Made by a program: the position numbers and the translations under genes. Source: Bacteroidales bacterium (GTDB lineage Bacteria > Bacteroidota > Bacteroidia > Bacteroidales > VadinHA17). Taken from it: 5,613 nucleotides of DNA. The stretch lies in NCBI GenBank assembly GCA_016936695.1, contig JAFGXK010000196.1:1-5613 (forward strand), read 5' to 3'. The notes below the pieces were generated by a model. That model had not been told where the DNA came from. It saw nothing but the letters and a program-made list of their open reading frames with translations, and ran no database searches. Below are positions 1 to 5,613 of this stretch, in pieces (position 1 is the stretch's first letter; each line of letters opens with the position of its first letter).

Positions 1-1122
1 CCTTGCCAGCCTGTAGAGAGTTATCTGAATGGAGGTCACATAAGGATCGATTGACGCCTCCCTCAGCAGATCAATAAAGTGTTCGAAGGGATGATAGGGG
101 AAGAAAAGCATAACATCCTTTTTGTTAATGGCCGAAAGGATGCTTTTCCCGGGAGTTATGTCCTTGTGATGGATGTGCCTGAACGGTTCGTAGTAGAATT
201 TTTTCTTGCCGAACTGGGGGAATCTCATGAAATCCTTGAAGTTATGATACCTATTGCCCGGTATAAGTGCATCGTCGACCCCGAAGTTCAGGAGTTTTGT
301 GAGCATCTTCAGCATATCCCTGGGCATCTCTCTGTCGTAAATGAACCTTACGGGGCTCCCGTGCTTCCTTTGCTGAATGCTCCGGGATATCTTTTCAATG
401 TAGCTTTCGGAGATATCATCGGTAAGTTCAAGTTCCGCATCTCGTGTCAGTTTGATAGTGTAAGCCCTGATCTCATCAAAATCAAAGATGAAGAAAATGT
501 CTTTCAGGCCAAACCTGATAATATCCTCTAGGAATATCAGGTACCTGTTTTCATCCTTTTCCGGAAGGACGACCAACCTCGGCAGTACGTCGGTGGGAAC
601 CTCAAGAAGTGCAAATTTGCTCTTTTCAACATTTTTTTTCGACAAGGAAATTGCAAGGTATATTGCATCGTCAGTCAGGTTGGGCAAATCACTGTCCTTA
701 TCGAACAAAAAGGGCATCAACCTGTTGCGGACTTCCTTTAGAAAGTAATTCTTAACGAAATCGGACTGTTCCGGGTTGAGTTCCTTTTCGTTAATAATGT
801 GGATATTATGTCTGGCAAGTTCCTGAAGGAGGCCCGTATAGGCTTTTTCAAATCGTGCATTCTGTTCAAGCACTATTTCGTTTACTTTTTTGAGTGTGGC
901 CTTAGGGCTGTATCCCAGAACATTAAGTGATTTGGAACCAAGCTGGGTCAGCCTTCTTAAGGTGGCCACCCTTACCCTGAAGTATTCATCAAGGTTATTT
1001 GAATAAATTCCGAGGAACCTGAATCTTTCGAGTAGAGGCACATCTTTGTTCTCTGCTTCCTGAAGCACCCTTTCATTGAAAGAGAGCCAGCTTATTTCCT
1101 TTGGGATGTATGTCTTGCTCAT
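1..1122 (-). CDS. ppk1: Polyphosphate kinase PPK1, N-terminal 374 residues (C-terminus beyond window)
   Basis: PPK1 reversibly transfers the ATP gamma-phosphate to inorganic polyphosphate through a phosphohistidine. The frame is open from the ATG at 1122-1120 to the left edge, exactly 374 codons; PPK1 is usually about 690-720 residues. Visible landmarks are the N-domain motif ISWLSFNERVLQEAE (residues 10-24) and SNNLDEYFRVR (41-51). Asn43 there matches the ATP-contacting Asn45 of E. coli PPK. A head-domain region of roughly residues 105-315 follows. The first catalytic domain then begins with FFPYHPFEHFIDLLREAS (340-357) and ITLYRLA (367-373), where Arg371 matches E. coli Arg375. The catalytic histidines lie beyond the edge, so activity cannot be judged. 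The start codon overlaps the sixA stop as ATGA with no Shine-Dalgarno sequence, suggesting translational coupling. Family assignment is very secure. Confidence 0.96.
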   Translation of the reverse strand, partial: MSKTYIPKEISWLSFNERVLQEAENKDVPLLERFRFLGIYSNNLDEYFRVRVATLRRLTQLGSKSLNVLGYSPKATLKKVNEIVLEQNARFEKAYTGLLQELARHNIHIINEKELNPEQSDFVKNYFLKEVRNRLMPFLFDKDSDLPNLTDDAIYLAISLSKKNVEKSKFALLEVPTDVLPRLVVLPEKDENRYLIFLEDIIRFGLKDIFFIFDFDEIRAYTIKLTRDAELELTDDISESYIEKISRSIQQRKHGSPVRFIYDREMPRDMLKMLTKLLNFGVDDALIPGNRYHNFKDFMRFPQFGKKKFYYEPFRHIHHKDITPGKSILSAINKKDVMLFFPYHPFEHFIDLLREASIDPYVTSIQITLYRLAR

Positions 1123-1616
1123 ATAGTTGCATCAGGTTTCAGAAAATACTCGACCGATCCTTTGCCGCGGCTTATACCTTTCCATGTATCGGTAAGGAAT
1201 GACAGGCATACAATCCCGCTTTTGGGGAGGAAATCGCAACCTGTTACCGAGAGGAGGTCGGGAATTTCGGTAAACGAAGGATTGTGCCCGAAGAATATGA
1301 CTGTATCTGTTTTTTCATCAAGTTCTCCGGTTATAGTGGAAAATGATTTTAAAGTGGCAGGAGAATAGAGACTTTCATTCAGAATGATCTTTTCCGGATT
1401 ATATCCGAGAACCTTTGCGAAGATCACAGCCGTCTCGTAAGCTCTGAAAGCAGGGCTTGAGACCATTATGGCACGATTTTTTTCCTTCTTCTTCAGAACA
1501 CGGGCCATTTTTTCTGAAACCGTCTTCCCTTTGGCAGTCAGGGATCTTTGGTAATCATCATTTGATCCGGTGTGTTCTTCAGCCTTGCCATGTCGGACGA
1601 AAATCATTCTCTTCAT
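1119..1616 (-). CDS. sixA: SixA-type phosphohistidine phosphatase (histidine phosphatase superfamily)
   Basis: This is a 165-residue cytosolic enzyme of the histidine phosphatase (phosphoglycerate-mutase-like) superfamily, close in length to E. coli SixA (161). The N-terminal RHG motif is at residues 8-10, with His9 the predicted phospho-accepting nucleophile. SSPAFRAYET (53-62) supplies the conserved Arg58 and Glu61. FFGHNPSF (108-115) supplies the second catalytic histidine, His111. The SixA-like features are the short length and the GHNP motif, without the long insertions of mutases. SixA enzymes dephosphorylate phosphohistidine in proteins, such as Hpt domains or PTS proteins. The partner here is unknown. 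The gene starts 37 bp after the pfkA stop, and its TGA overlaps the ppk1 ATG. Since PPK1 itself uses phosphohistidine, an action on PPK1 is an attractive but unproven idea. The leader has no Shine-Dalgarno sequence. Confidence 0.9.
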   Translation of the reverse strand: MKRMIFVRHGKAEEHTGSNDDYQRSLTAKGKTVSEKMARVLKKKEKNRAIMVSSPAFRAYETAVIFAKVLGYNPEKIILNESLYSPATLKSFSTITGELDEKTDTVIFFGHNPSFTEIPDLLSVTGCDFLPKSGIVCLSFLTDTWKGISRGKGSVEYFLKPDATI

Positions 1617-1653
1617 ACGGTTGTATTTAATATTAAGAAAGCATTGTCAGGAT

Positions 1654-2694
1654 TCAGTCTCCGAAGCTGGTCCCCATGTTTTTTGCCTTCACCACCATTC
1701 CGTTTTCAGGATTTACCAGGTTTATTTTACCTGCGACATCTTCGAGGGGAACCGAAGTGATGTCATTTTTCCTGAGTGCTACCATTCTTCCGTATTCGCG
1801 TTTTGCAATCAGATCGGCGGCAGCTGAGCCGTACCGTGTTGCCAGAACACGGTCCATTGGTGAGGGGCTGCCTCCTCTCTGCACATATCCAAGAACCGTT
1901 TCCCTGGTTTCAAGTCCGGTCAGTTCGGATATCCTTCTGCTAAGATAACGTGCAGCTGATTCTTCCTTCACCGGGATCTTTATGCCCTCAGCCACCACTA
2001 TAATGGAGTATGGCTTATTTTCCCTGAGCCTGTTCACAAGGTATTCAGTGATCTTCTCTTCATCATACTTAATCTCGGGGATCAGTACCACATCGCCTCC
2101 ACCAGCAATGCCCGAATAGAGGGCTATCCAGCCTGCATTATGTCCCATTACCTCAATGATCATTATTCTCTTGTGGGAATTGGCAGTGGAATGAAGCCTG
2201 TCGATGGCTTCAGTTGCAATATTGACAGCCGAGTCGAATCCGAAAGACTGATCAGTGCCGAAGACATCATTATCGATGGTTTTTGGAATTCCGATAATAT
2301 TCAGACCTTCCTGGGAGAGCAGGTTGGCTGTTTTTAGAGTACCGTTGCCGCCAATGCAAACCAGGCAGTCAAGTCCCATCTGTTCATAATGCTCTTTTAT
2401 CAAATCCGGCTTTCTTAAATCGCTTTTGTTTTTGCCATCGCTCTTGAAAGGCTTTTCCCTTGAGGTTCCCAGTATTGTGCCTCCCAGAGTCAGTATACCG
2501 GAAAGGTCCTTTTCCGTCAGCTCCCTGTATTCCTTGTTTATAAGTCCGGTATAGCCATCACTGATACCTATAATCCTCATGTCGTATTTTACTATAGCTG
2601 TTTTCCCTACCCCTCGTATGGCAGCGTTCAGGCCGGGGCAATCGCCTCCTGCAGTCAGTATCCCGATCTTTTGTCCGTTACTTATTTTACCCAT
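1654..2694 (-). CDS. pfkA: 6-phosphofructokinase, PfkA family, with mixed ATP/PPi-type donor-site residues
   Basis: This enzyme phosphorylates fructose 6-phosphate to fructose 1,6-bisphosphate in the cytosol. At 346 residues it is a single-domain bacterial-length PFK. Motifs in order: GGDCPGLNAAIRG (16-28); GGTILGTSR (71-79); GGNGT (115-119); PKTIDND (137-143) with catalytic-base Asp141; EVMGHNAGW (181-189); Glu236 in VVAEG; RETVLGYVQRGGSP (264-277). By alignment through TIDND, E. coli Gly104 corresponds to Gly118, as in ATP enzymes, and Gly124 to Lys138, as in PPi enzymes. E. coli Asp103, which helps bind Mg-ATP, is replaced by Asn117, and the MGR arginine by His185. This matches the mixed group III branch of the family, where the donor varies between ATP and PPi and cannot be read from sequence alone. 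It is the first gene of the leftward group, preceded by an exact TAnnTTTG box. Confidence 0.93.
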   Translation of the reverse strand: MGKISNGQKIGILTAGGDCPGLNAAIRGVGKTAIVKYDMRIIGISDGYTGLINKEYRELTEKDLSGILTLGGTILGTSREKPFKSDGKNKSDLRKPDLIKEHYEQMGLDCLVCIGGNGTLKTANLLSQEGLNIIGIPKTIDNDVFGTDQSFGFDSAVNIATEAIDRLHSTANSHKRIMIIEVMGHNAGWIALYSGIAGGGDVVLIPEIKYDEEKITEYLVNRLRENKPYSIIVVAEGIKIPVKEESAARYLSRRISELTGLETRETVLGYVQRGGSPSPMDRVLATRYGSAAADLIAKREYGRMVALRKNDITSVPLEDVAGKINLVNPENGMVVKAKNMGTSFGD

Positions 2695-2713
2695 ATGAAA
2701 AAATTGTAAACAA

Positions 2714-2748
2714 CAAATTTAATTCTTTTTGCGTGACGGCACCACAAA
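2714..2748 (-). promoter_or_regulatory. Putative Bacteroidota-type promoter of the pfkA-sixA-ppk1 group
   Basis: On the minus strand, 2721-2714 reads TAAATTTG, an exact match to the Bacteroidota -7 consensus TAnnTTTG. A TTTG at 2748-2745 could be the -33 element, but the spacer is 23 nt, a few longer than the usual 19-21. The transcript would start near 2708, leaving a leader of about 14 nt with no Shine-Dalgarno sequence before the pfkA ATG at 2694. A small inverted repeat (TTGT-AA-ACAA, 2704-2713) lies at the predicted start site. Confidence 0.5.
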
Positions 2749-2765
2749 ATGATCAGTCAACATGG

Positions 2766-2791
2766 TTATTGGCAATTTGATAATTGGCATT
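2766..2791. repeat. Short tandem direct repeat in the divergent intergenic region
   Basis: ATTGGCA occurs at 2768-2774 and again at 2783-2789, 15 nt apart start to start. Extended to 11 bases (2766-2776 and 2781-2791) the copies agree at 9 positions. The stretch between them also forms a small inverted repeat, CAATT-TGAT-AATTG (2773-2786). It lies upstream of the CHAD gene and behind the pfkA promoter, so it could be an operator for either arm. In an A/T-rich spacer, chance is a serious alternative. Confidence 0.35.
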
Positions 2792-2814
2792 ATTGTCCGA
2801 ATTACATAACTTTA
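2784..2814 (+). promoter_or_regulatory. Weak candidate promoter for the CHAD-RACo group
   Basis: TAACTTTA at 2807-2814 matches TAnnTTTG except at the last base. A TTG at 2784-2786 lies 20 nt upstream, which is correct -33 spacing. The predicted transcription start would be near 2820, leaving almost no leader before the ATG at 2825. That either weakens this call or favours the second ATG at 2834. The TTG sits inside the second ATTGGCA repeat. Confidence 0.27.
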
Positions 2815-2824
2815 ACCGGCTTAT

Positions 2825-3697
2825 ATGCTCATTATGATTCCATCACCTGCCGGTCATACTGAAACAATAGATTTCAAACCTGTCCTTTGCGGCTATATTA
2901 TCGATGCCCAATCGATGATTCACCCTGGAAGGCTCCCGGGCCAGAGAGTTGTTCATGATGTAAGGGTTCTGATGAAAAAGTCGAGGGCTGTCATAAAACT
3001 TCTCAAGAGCATCATTGATAAGGACTCTTTCAGCAGAGAATACGGTGCATTTCGGGAAACAGGCAGGATAATGAGTTCATGGCGTGAATCGACTGTGCAC
3101 CGGAAACTGCTTATGGACTTCAGAAAGAGGCATCCGGCATTGTTTACGCGAGTGAAGGATGAAAAGGTAATCAGACAGCTGCTTGAAGCCCATGATGATC
3201 CGGCATCTTCCGTTGATACGATCAGGGAAGATCTTCTGAAGATAAAGGATATCCTCCACCGTTCGTCGTCAAGGATCAGGTTTCTGAATATGAAAGTTCC
3301 TGATCAGCGCCTTCTTCTGGATGAACTGGAACGATCTTTCAGTCTTGTTTCTGATTGTTATCTGAATGCCCGGCATAATCCCAGGGATGTCAATATTCAC
3401 GATTTCAGGAAGAAAACAAAGGATTTACTCTACCAGCTGTTCTTTTTCAGGTCCCTGAATCCCAAGGCAGTAAGGAATCTCGAAAAAAAACTGGATCAGC
3501 TTGCCCAGGATCTTGGGAAATACAATGATTATGCCGTCCTGCTCAGAACGCTTGACTACAAATACCATACGAATGCAAACAACTTTGCGCTTGATGAATT
3601 TGCAGTCATCGTCAGGCAGGAGCAGGACAGGTATCTTATGCGGATATGGCCGGCAGCTTACAGGATTTTCAAGCCGGGTAAAAATCTTTTGATATGA
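2825..3697 (+). CDS. CHAD-domain protein (predicted polyphosphate-binding)
   Basis: A 290-residue, helix-rich, strongly basic protein with no signal peptide or membrane segment. Two helical-bundle repeats are visible, each opening with the conserved-histidine motif of the CHAD family: VHDVRVLMKKSRA (43-55, His44) and IHDFRKKTKDLLY (191-203, His192). Each is followed by Arg/Lys at the spacing expected for a basic phosphate-binding groove. The second repeat continues with LGKYNDYAVL (230-239), the family's LGxxRDxxVL element with Asn for Arg. The first repeat has a weaker counterpart, GRIMSSWRESTV (80-91). CHAD domains are known to bind inorganic polyphosphate and to sit on polyphosphate granules, often near ppk genes, which fits this locus. 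No CYTH domain is fused. The ATG at 2825 is the first after an in-frame TAA at 2813; Met4 (2834) is an alternative. The stop overlaps the next start as ATGA. Confidence 0.87.
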   Translation: MLIMIPSPAGHTETIDFKPVLCGYIIDAQSMIHPGRLPGQRVVHDVRVLMKKSRAVIKLLKSIIDKDSFSREYGAFRETGRIMSSWRESTVHRKLLMDFRKRHPALFTRVKDEKVIRQLLEAHDDPASSVDTIREDLLKIKDILHRSSSRIRFLNMKVPDQRLLLDELERSFSLVSDCYLNARHNPRDVNIHDFRKKTKDLLYQLFFFRSLNPKAVRNLEKKLDQLAQDLGKYNDYAVLLRTLDYKYHTNANNFALDEFAVIVRQEQDRYLMRIWPAAYRIFKPGKNLLI

Positions 3698-5211
3698 TCA
3701 GGATACGGTGCATAAGCAGCGATGGCGTAAGGGAGATTGATGCGGAAGAGGGGATCTCCCTGCTGACTCTTCTGCGAGATAGCGGTTATGATATTTATTC
3801 ACCCTGCGGCGGAAGAGGTCTCTGCGGAAAATGCACCGTCTGGGTTTCAGGGGTTGGCAAGGTTATTTCCTGCAGGTACAAGCCGGTCAGTGATATCGAG
3901 GTTATATTGCCGGATGAAAATGAAGCCAGAATTCTTGTCAGGCAAACTGAATTCCTTGAGGATTTAATATTCGATCCGGAAATATCCCCGGGATTGAGCA
4001 ATTCTCCAATTGGAGTGGCGATCGATCTGGGGACAACAACTGTCGTCCTTTATTTTTTGAACCTTATTGACGGAGCGATCGAAAAAATAGCTTCTTTTCT
4101 TAATCCTCAGATGAGATTCGGTGCTGATGTGATAAGCAGGATCACTTATTGCCAGGAAAACGAAACAGGGATTCAGGAGCTTCAGAACGCAATTACGGAA
4201 CGCATAAACTTTGAAACTGACTCTTTTCTGACCGGGCAGGGCCTTGGTACCGGCAACATCGAAAAGATAATTGTGGCAGGCAACACCACAATGCTTCACC
4301 TGCTTCTGGGCGAGGATCCCGTATCTATTGCACTGGCGCCTTTTACTCCGAAGTTTACCTCAAAACAGATTTTAAAGGGCAGTTGTTCAAAGATCAGCAT
4401 CAATCCTGAAGGCACTCTGCTAACGCTGCCATGTCTTTCGGCATATGTCGGAGCCGATATAATTGCCGGTCTGGCTGTGCTGAAACCCTTGTACCACAAT
4501 TATCTGTTTGTCGATATTGGCACGAACGGCGAGATAGCTCTTGTAACCGGAAGTAAGGTCTATGCCTGCTCAGCTGCTGCGGGGCCGGCTTTTGAGGGTT
4601 CCAGCATATCATGCGGCATGGCAGCGGTGACAGGCGCAGTATCGGGTTTTTCGGACGACGGAGACATTCAGGTTATCGGTAATGTCGAGCCTACAGGTAT
4701 TTGCGGATCTGGGATCGTCGACATAGTTGCTTATCTGGTGCGTAAAGGAATTGTAGATTCAACAGGTTTTATGAAGGATTCGTTTGTTATCCATGATGCA
4801 AATGCAATCAAAGTGACCCGTCAGGATATCCGGGAGATTCAGCTTGCAAAATCTGCCATATTTTCAGGAATCAGAATACTTATGAAACGTGCCGGCATTG
4901 GTTTCGGGGATGTTGAAGCCCTTTATCTTGCAGGTGGATTTGGAAATTATATCAGCATCAGGTCGGCTGTAGACCTTGGTCTTCTGCCTGAAGAACTTGA
5001 GGACCGTACCTTTGCCGTTGGCAACAGTGCGGGAATCGGAGCCCTGCAATACCTGAGATCGGATGAGATTGAAATCCGTATCGAAAGACTTATTGAAAAT
5101 TCAATATATGTTGATTTGTCGGAAGCTGAAGATTTTCCTGAAGAATTTGCCATGAATATGGATTTTCAGCAGCGATCAGCAAAAAATTCGTCTGAAGATT
5201 CCTATATTTGA
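3694..5211 (+). CDS. RACo-like protein: N-terminal [2Fe-2S] ferredoxin domain plus ASKHA ATPase domain (DUF4445 family)
   Basis: Residues 1 to about 85 form a plant-type ferredoxin domain. The cluster cysteines are Cys38, Cys44, Cys47 (in CGGRGLCGKC) and Cys60, spaced C-x5-C-x2-C-x12-C. An ASKHA-fold ATPase follows, with phosphate-1 motif AIDLGTTTVVLYF (109-121, Asp111), phosphate-2 motif FVDIGTNGEIAL (272-283), the CGSGIVD element (337-343) and adenosine motif LYLAGGFGNYISIRSAVDLG (410-429). Characterised relatives (RACo) use ATP to drive reductive activation of a corrinoid protein from Co(II) to Co(I). At 505 residues this is shorter than the roughly 630-residue Carboxydothermus RACo, and only about 20 residues separate the two domains. 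The usual linker and middle domain therefore appear to be missing. The ATG overlaps the CHAD stop by 4 bp. No corrinoid protein is visible, so the substrate is unknown. A short polar tail (about 492-505) follows the conserved end. Confidence 0.9.
   Translation: MIRIRCISSDGVREIDAEEGISLLTLLRDSGYDIYSPCGGRGLCGKCTVWVSGVGKVISCRYKPVSDIEVILPDENEARILVRQTEFLEDLIFDPEISPGLSNSPIGVAIDLGTTTVVLYFLNLIDGAIEKIASFLNPQMRFGADVISRITYCQENETGIQELQNAITERINFETDSFLTGQGLGTGNIEKIIVAGNTTMLHLLLGEDPVSIALAPFTPKFTSKQILKGSCSKISINPEGTLLTLPCLSAYVGADIIAGLAVLKPLYHNYLFVDIGTNGEIALVTGSKVYACSAAAGPAFEGSSISCGMAAVTGAVSGFSDDGDIQVIGNVEPTGICGSGIVDIVAYLVRKGIVDSTGFMKDSFVIHDANAIKVTRQDIREIQLAKSAIFSGIRILMKRAGIGFGDVEALYLAGGFGNYISIRSAVDLGLLPEELEDRTFAVGNSAGIGALQYLRSDEIEIRIERLIENSIYVDLSEAEDFPEEFAMNMDFQQRSAKNSSEDSYI
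5203..5210 (+). promoter_or_regulatory. Putative -7 promoter box for the exported-protein gene
   Basis: TATATTTG at 5203-5210 is an exact match to the Bacteroidota -7 consensus TAnnTTTG. It is formed by the last two codons and stop of the RACo-like gene (TAT ATT TGA). Transcription would start near 5216, giving a leader of about 16 nt that is rich in A (AATAAAAACAAAA before the ATG). No clear TTTG or TTG is present 19-21 nt upstream, so the promoter is only half supported. Confidence 0.4.
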
Positions 5212-5231
5212 GACAACCAATAAAAACAAAA

Positions 5232-5613
5232 ATGAAAAAAGGAATTTTTACTCTATTGCTCTTTGCTTTTTGTGCAATTTTTACAGCGACAGGTCAGACT
5301 AATTCAAAGAACGCCACACATACCGGCAAATGGAAATTTGAAGCTCCCTATGCGCCTGAGGGATTCAATACAGGAACTATTGACATAAAACTTGCAGAAG
5401 AGAAGTATTCGACTTCCATCTCTTTCCCGACAAGCGGTTATTCCCTGACAGGTGAGAAGGCAAAAGTTGATAAGGATACTCTGACTTTTACCGTATATGT
5501 TGAAGGTCAGGAGGTAATCATTCACCTAAAGCCCGACAATGATAATAAAATGACGGGCAAGGCTGTAACTTATGATGGAGAGATCCCGCTGACTCTCACC
5601 AGGCAGGAAGTCG
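5232..5613 (+). CDS. Small exported protein of unknown function (partial, C-terminus beyond window)
   Basis: The frame is open from the ATG at 5232 to the right edge, 127 complete codons. I do not recognise the family. The start is MKK followed by a hydrophobic stretch (residues 5-18) and a likely signal peptidase I site at A-T-G|Q (cleavage after Gly21), common in Bacteroidota. Cys14 lies inside the hydrophobic core without a lipobox, so a lipoprotein is unlikely. The mature part starts with a polar linker (TNSKNATHT), then GKWKFEAPYAPEGF and several short alternating segments (TIDIKL, TLTFTVYVEG, EVIIHLK, IPLTLTRQ) that suggest an all-beta fold, possibly periplasmic or surface-exposed. The gap to the RACo-like gene is 20 bp. 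It could be co-transcribed or driven by the TATATTTG box. The A-rich leader without a Shine-Dalgarno sequence is normal for the phylum. Nothing visible ties it to polyphosphate. Confidence 0.8.
   Translation, partial: MKKGIFTLLLFAFCAIFTATGQTNSKNATHTGKWKFEAPYAPEGFNTGTIDIKLAEEKYSTSISFPTSGYSLTGEKAKVDKDTLTFTVYVEGQEVIIHLKPDNDNKMTGKAVTYDGEIPLTLTRQEV

Noticed and set aside
79..748. Two plus-strand open frames (79-531 and 488-748) opposite ppk1
   Set aside because: They are antisense to a frame with unmistakable PPK1 motifs throughout, and their translations show no recognisable domain.
1570..1948. Plus-strand open frames around the sixA/pfkA junction
   Set aside because: They run antisense to pfkA and sixA coding sequence with conserved catalytic motifs, and their translations have no recognisable motif.
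2773..2786. CAATT-TGAT-AATTG hairpin as a rho-independent terminator
   Set aside because: The stem is only 5 bp and A/T-rich, has no following T-run, and lies between divergent genes where no transcript should end.
3694..3960. Separate ferredoxin gene fused by error to an ATPase gene
   Set aside because: The ferredoxin-plus-ASKHA arrangement is the normal RACo/DUF4445 architecture, and the frame is continuous with no sign of a frameshift.
3964..4612. Minus-strand open frames inside the RACo-like gene
   Set aside because: They are shadows of the ASKHA ATPase frame, whose nucleotide-binding motifs span the region without interruption.
5232..5300. Lipoprotein signal using Cys14 of the exported protein
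   Set aside because: The cysteine sits inside the hydrophobic core (AFCAIF) without the lipobox pattern. The A-T-G|Q site just downstream fits signal peptidase I better.
5304..5525. Minus-strand 73-codon open frame near the right edge
   Set aside because: It is antisense to the exported-protein gene, which has a convincing signal peptide and a proper start. The minus-strand translation has no recognisable features.
1..5613. Phage, transposon, defence or CRISPR system
   Set aside because: No transposase, integrase, terminal inverted repeat, nuclease, toxin-antitoxin pair or repeat-spacer array is visible. All genes look like chromosomal metabolic or envelope genes.

Overview
The window looks like chromosomal DNA from a member of the Bacteroidota, probably Bacteroidales-like. 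Three things suggest this. Two genes are preceded by exact TAnnTTTG boxes, the Bacteroidota -7 promoter element. No start codon has a Shine-Dalgarno sequence, and the leaders are A/T-rich. The exported protein at the right edge has a signal peptide ending in a Gly-Gln site typical of the phylum. No protein identity search was possible, so the placement is an inference.

Layout: two gene groups diverge from a 130-bp intergenic region (2695-2824). Leftward (minus strand) run a phosphofructokinase gene (2694-1654), a sixA-type phosphohistidine phosphatase gene (1616-1119) and the first 374 codons of polyphosphate kinase ppk1 (1122 to the left edge). Rightward (plus strand) run a CHAD-domain gene (2825-3697), a RACo-like ferredoxin/ASKHA ATPase gene (3694-5211) and the start of a gene for a small exported protein (5232 to the right edge). 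Coding density is very high. sixA/ppk1 and CHAD/RACo each share a 4-bp ATGA stop/start overlap, which points to translational coupling in both arms.

How the genes may work together: PPK1 makes polyphosphate from ATP through a phosphohistidine intermediate. SixA-family enzymes remove phosphate from histidine. CHAD domains bind polyphosphate. The phosphofructokinase carries a mixed set of donor-site residues (Gly118 with Lys138, and Asn117 where the E. coli enzyme has Asp103), so its phosphoryl donor (ATP or PPi) cannot be assumed. The left arm plus CHAD therefore reads as a polyphosphate/energy-metabolism module. The RACo-like protein is the outlier. Characterised relatives use ATP to reductively reactivate corrinoid proteins, but no corrinoid protein or methyltransferase is visible here.

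I saw no tRNA, rRNA, CRISPR array, insertion sequence or convincing rho-independent terminator. The only non-coding stretches are 1617-1653, 2695-2824 and 5212-5231. The families are known. What deserves a second look is the combination and coupling of genes, the kinase's donor site and the short RACo architecture, not a clearly new system.
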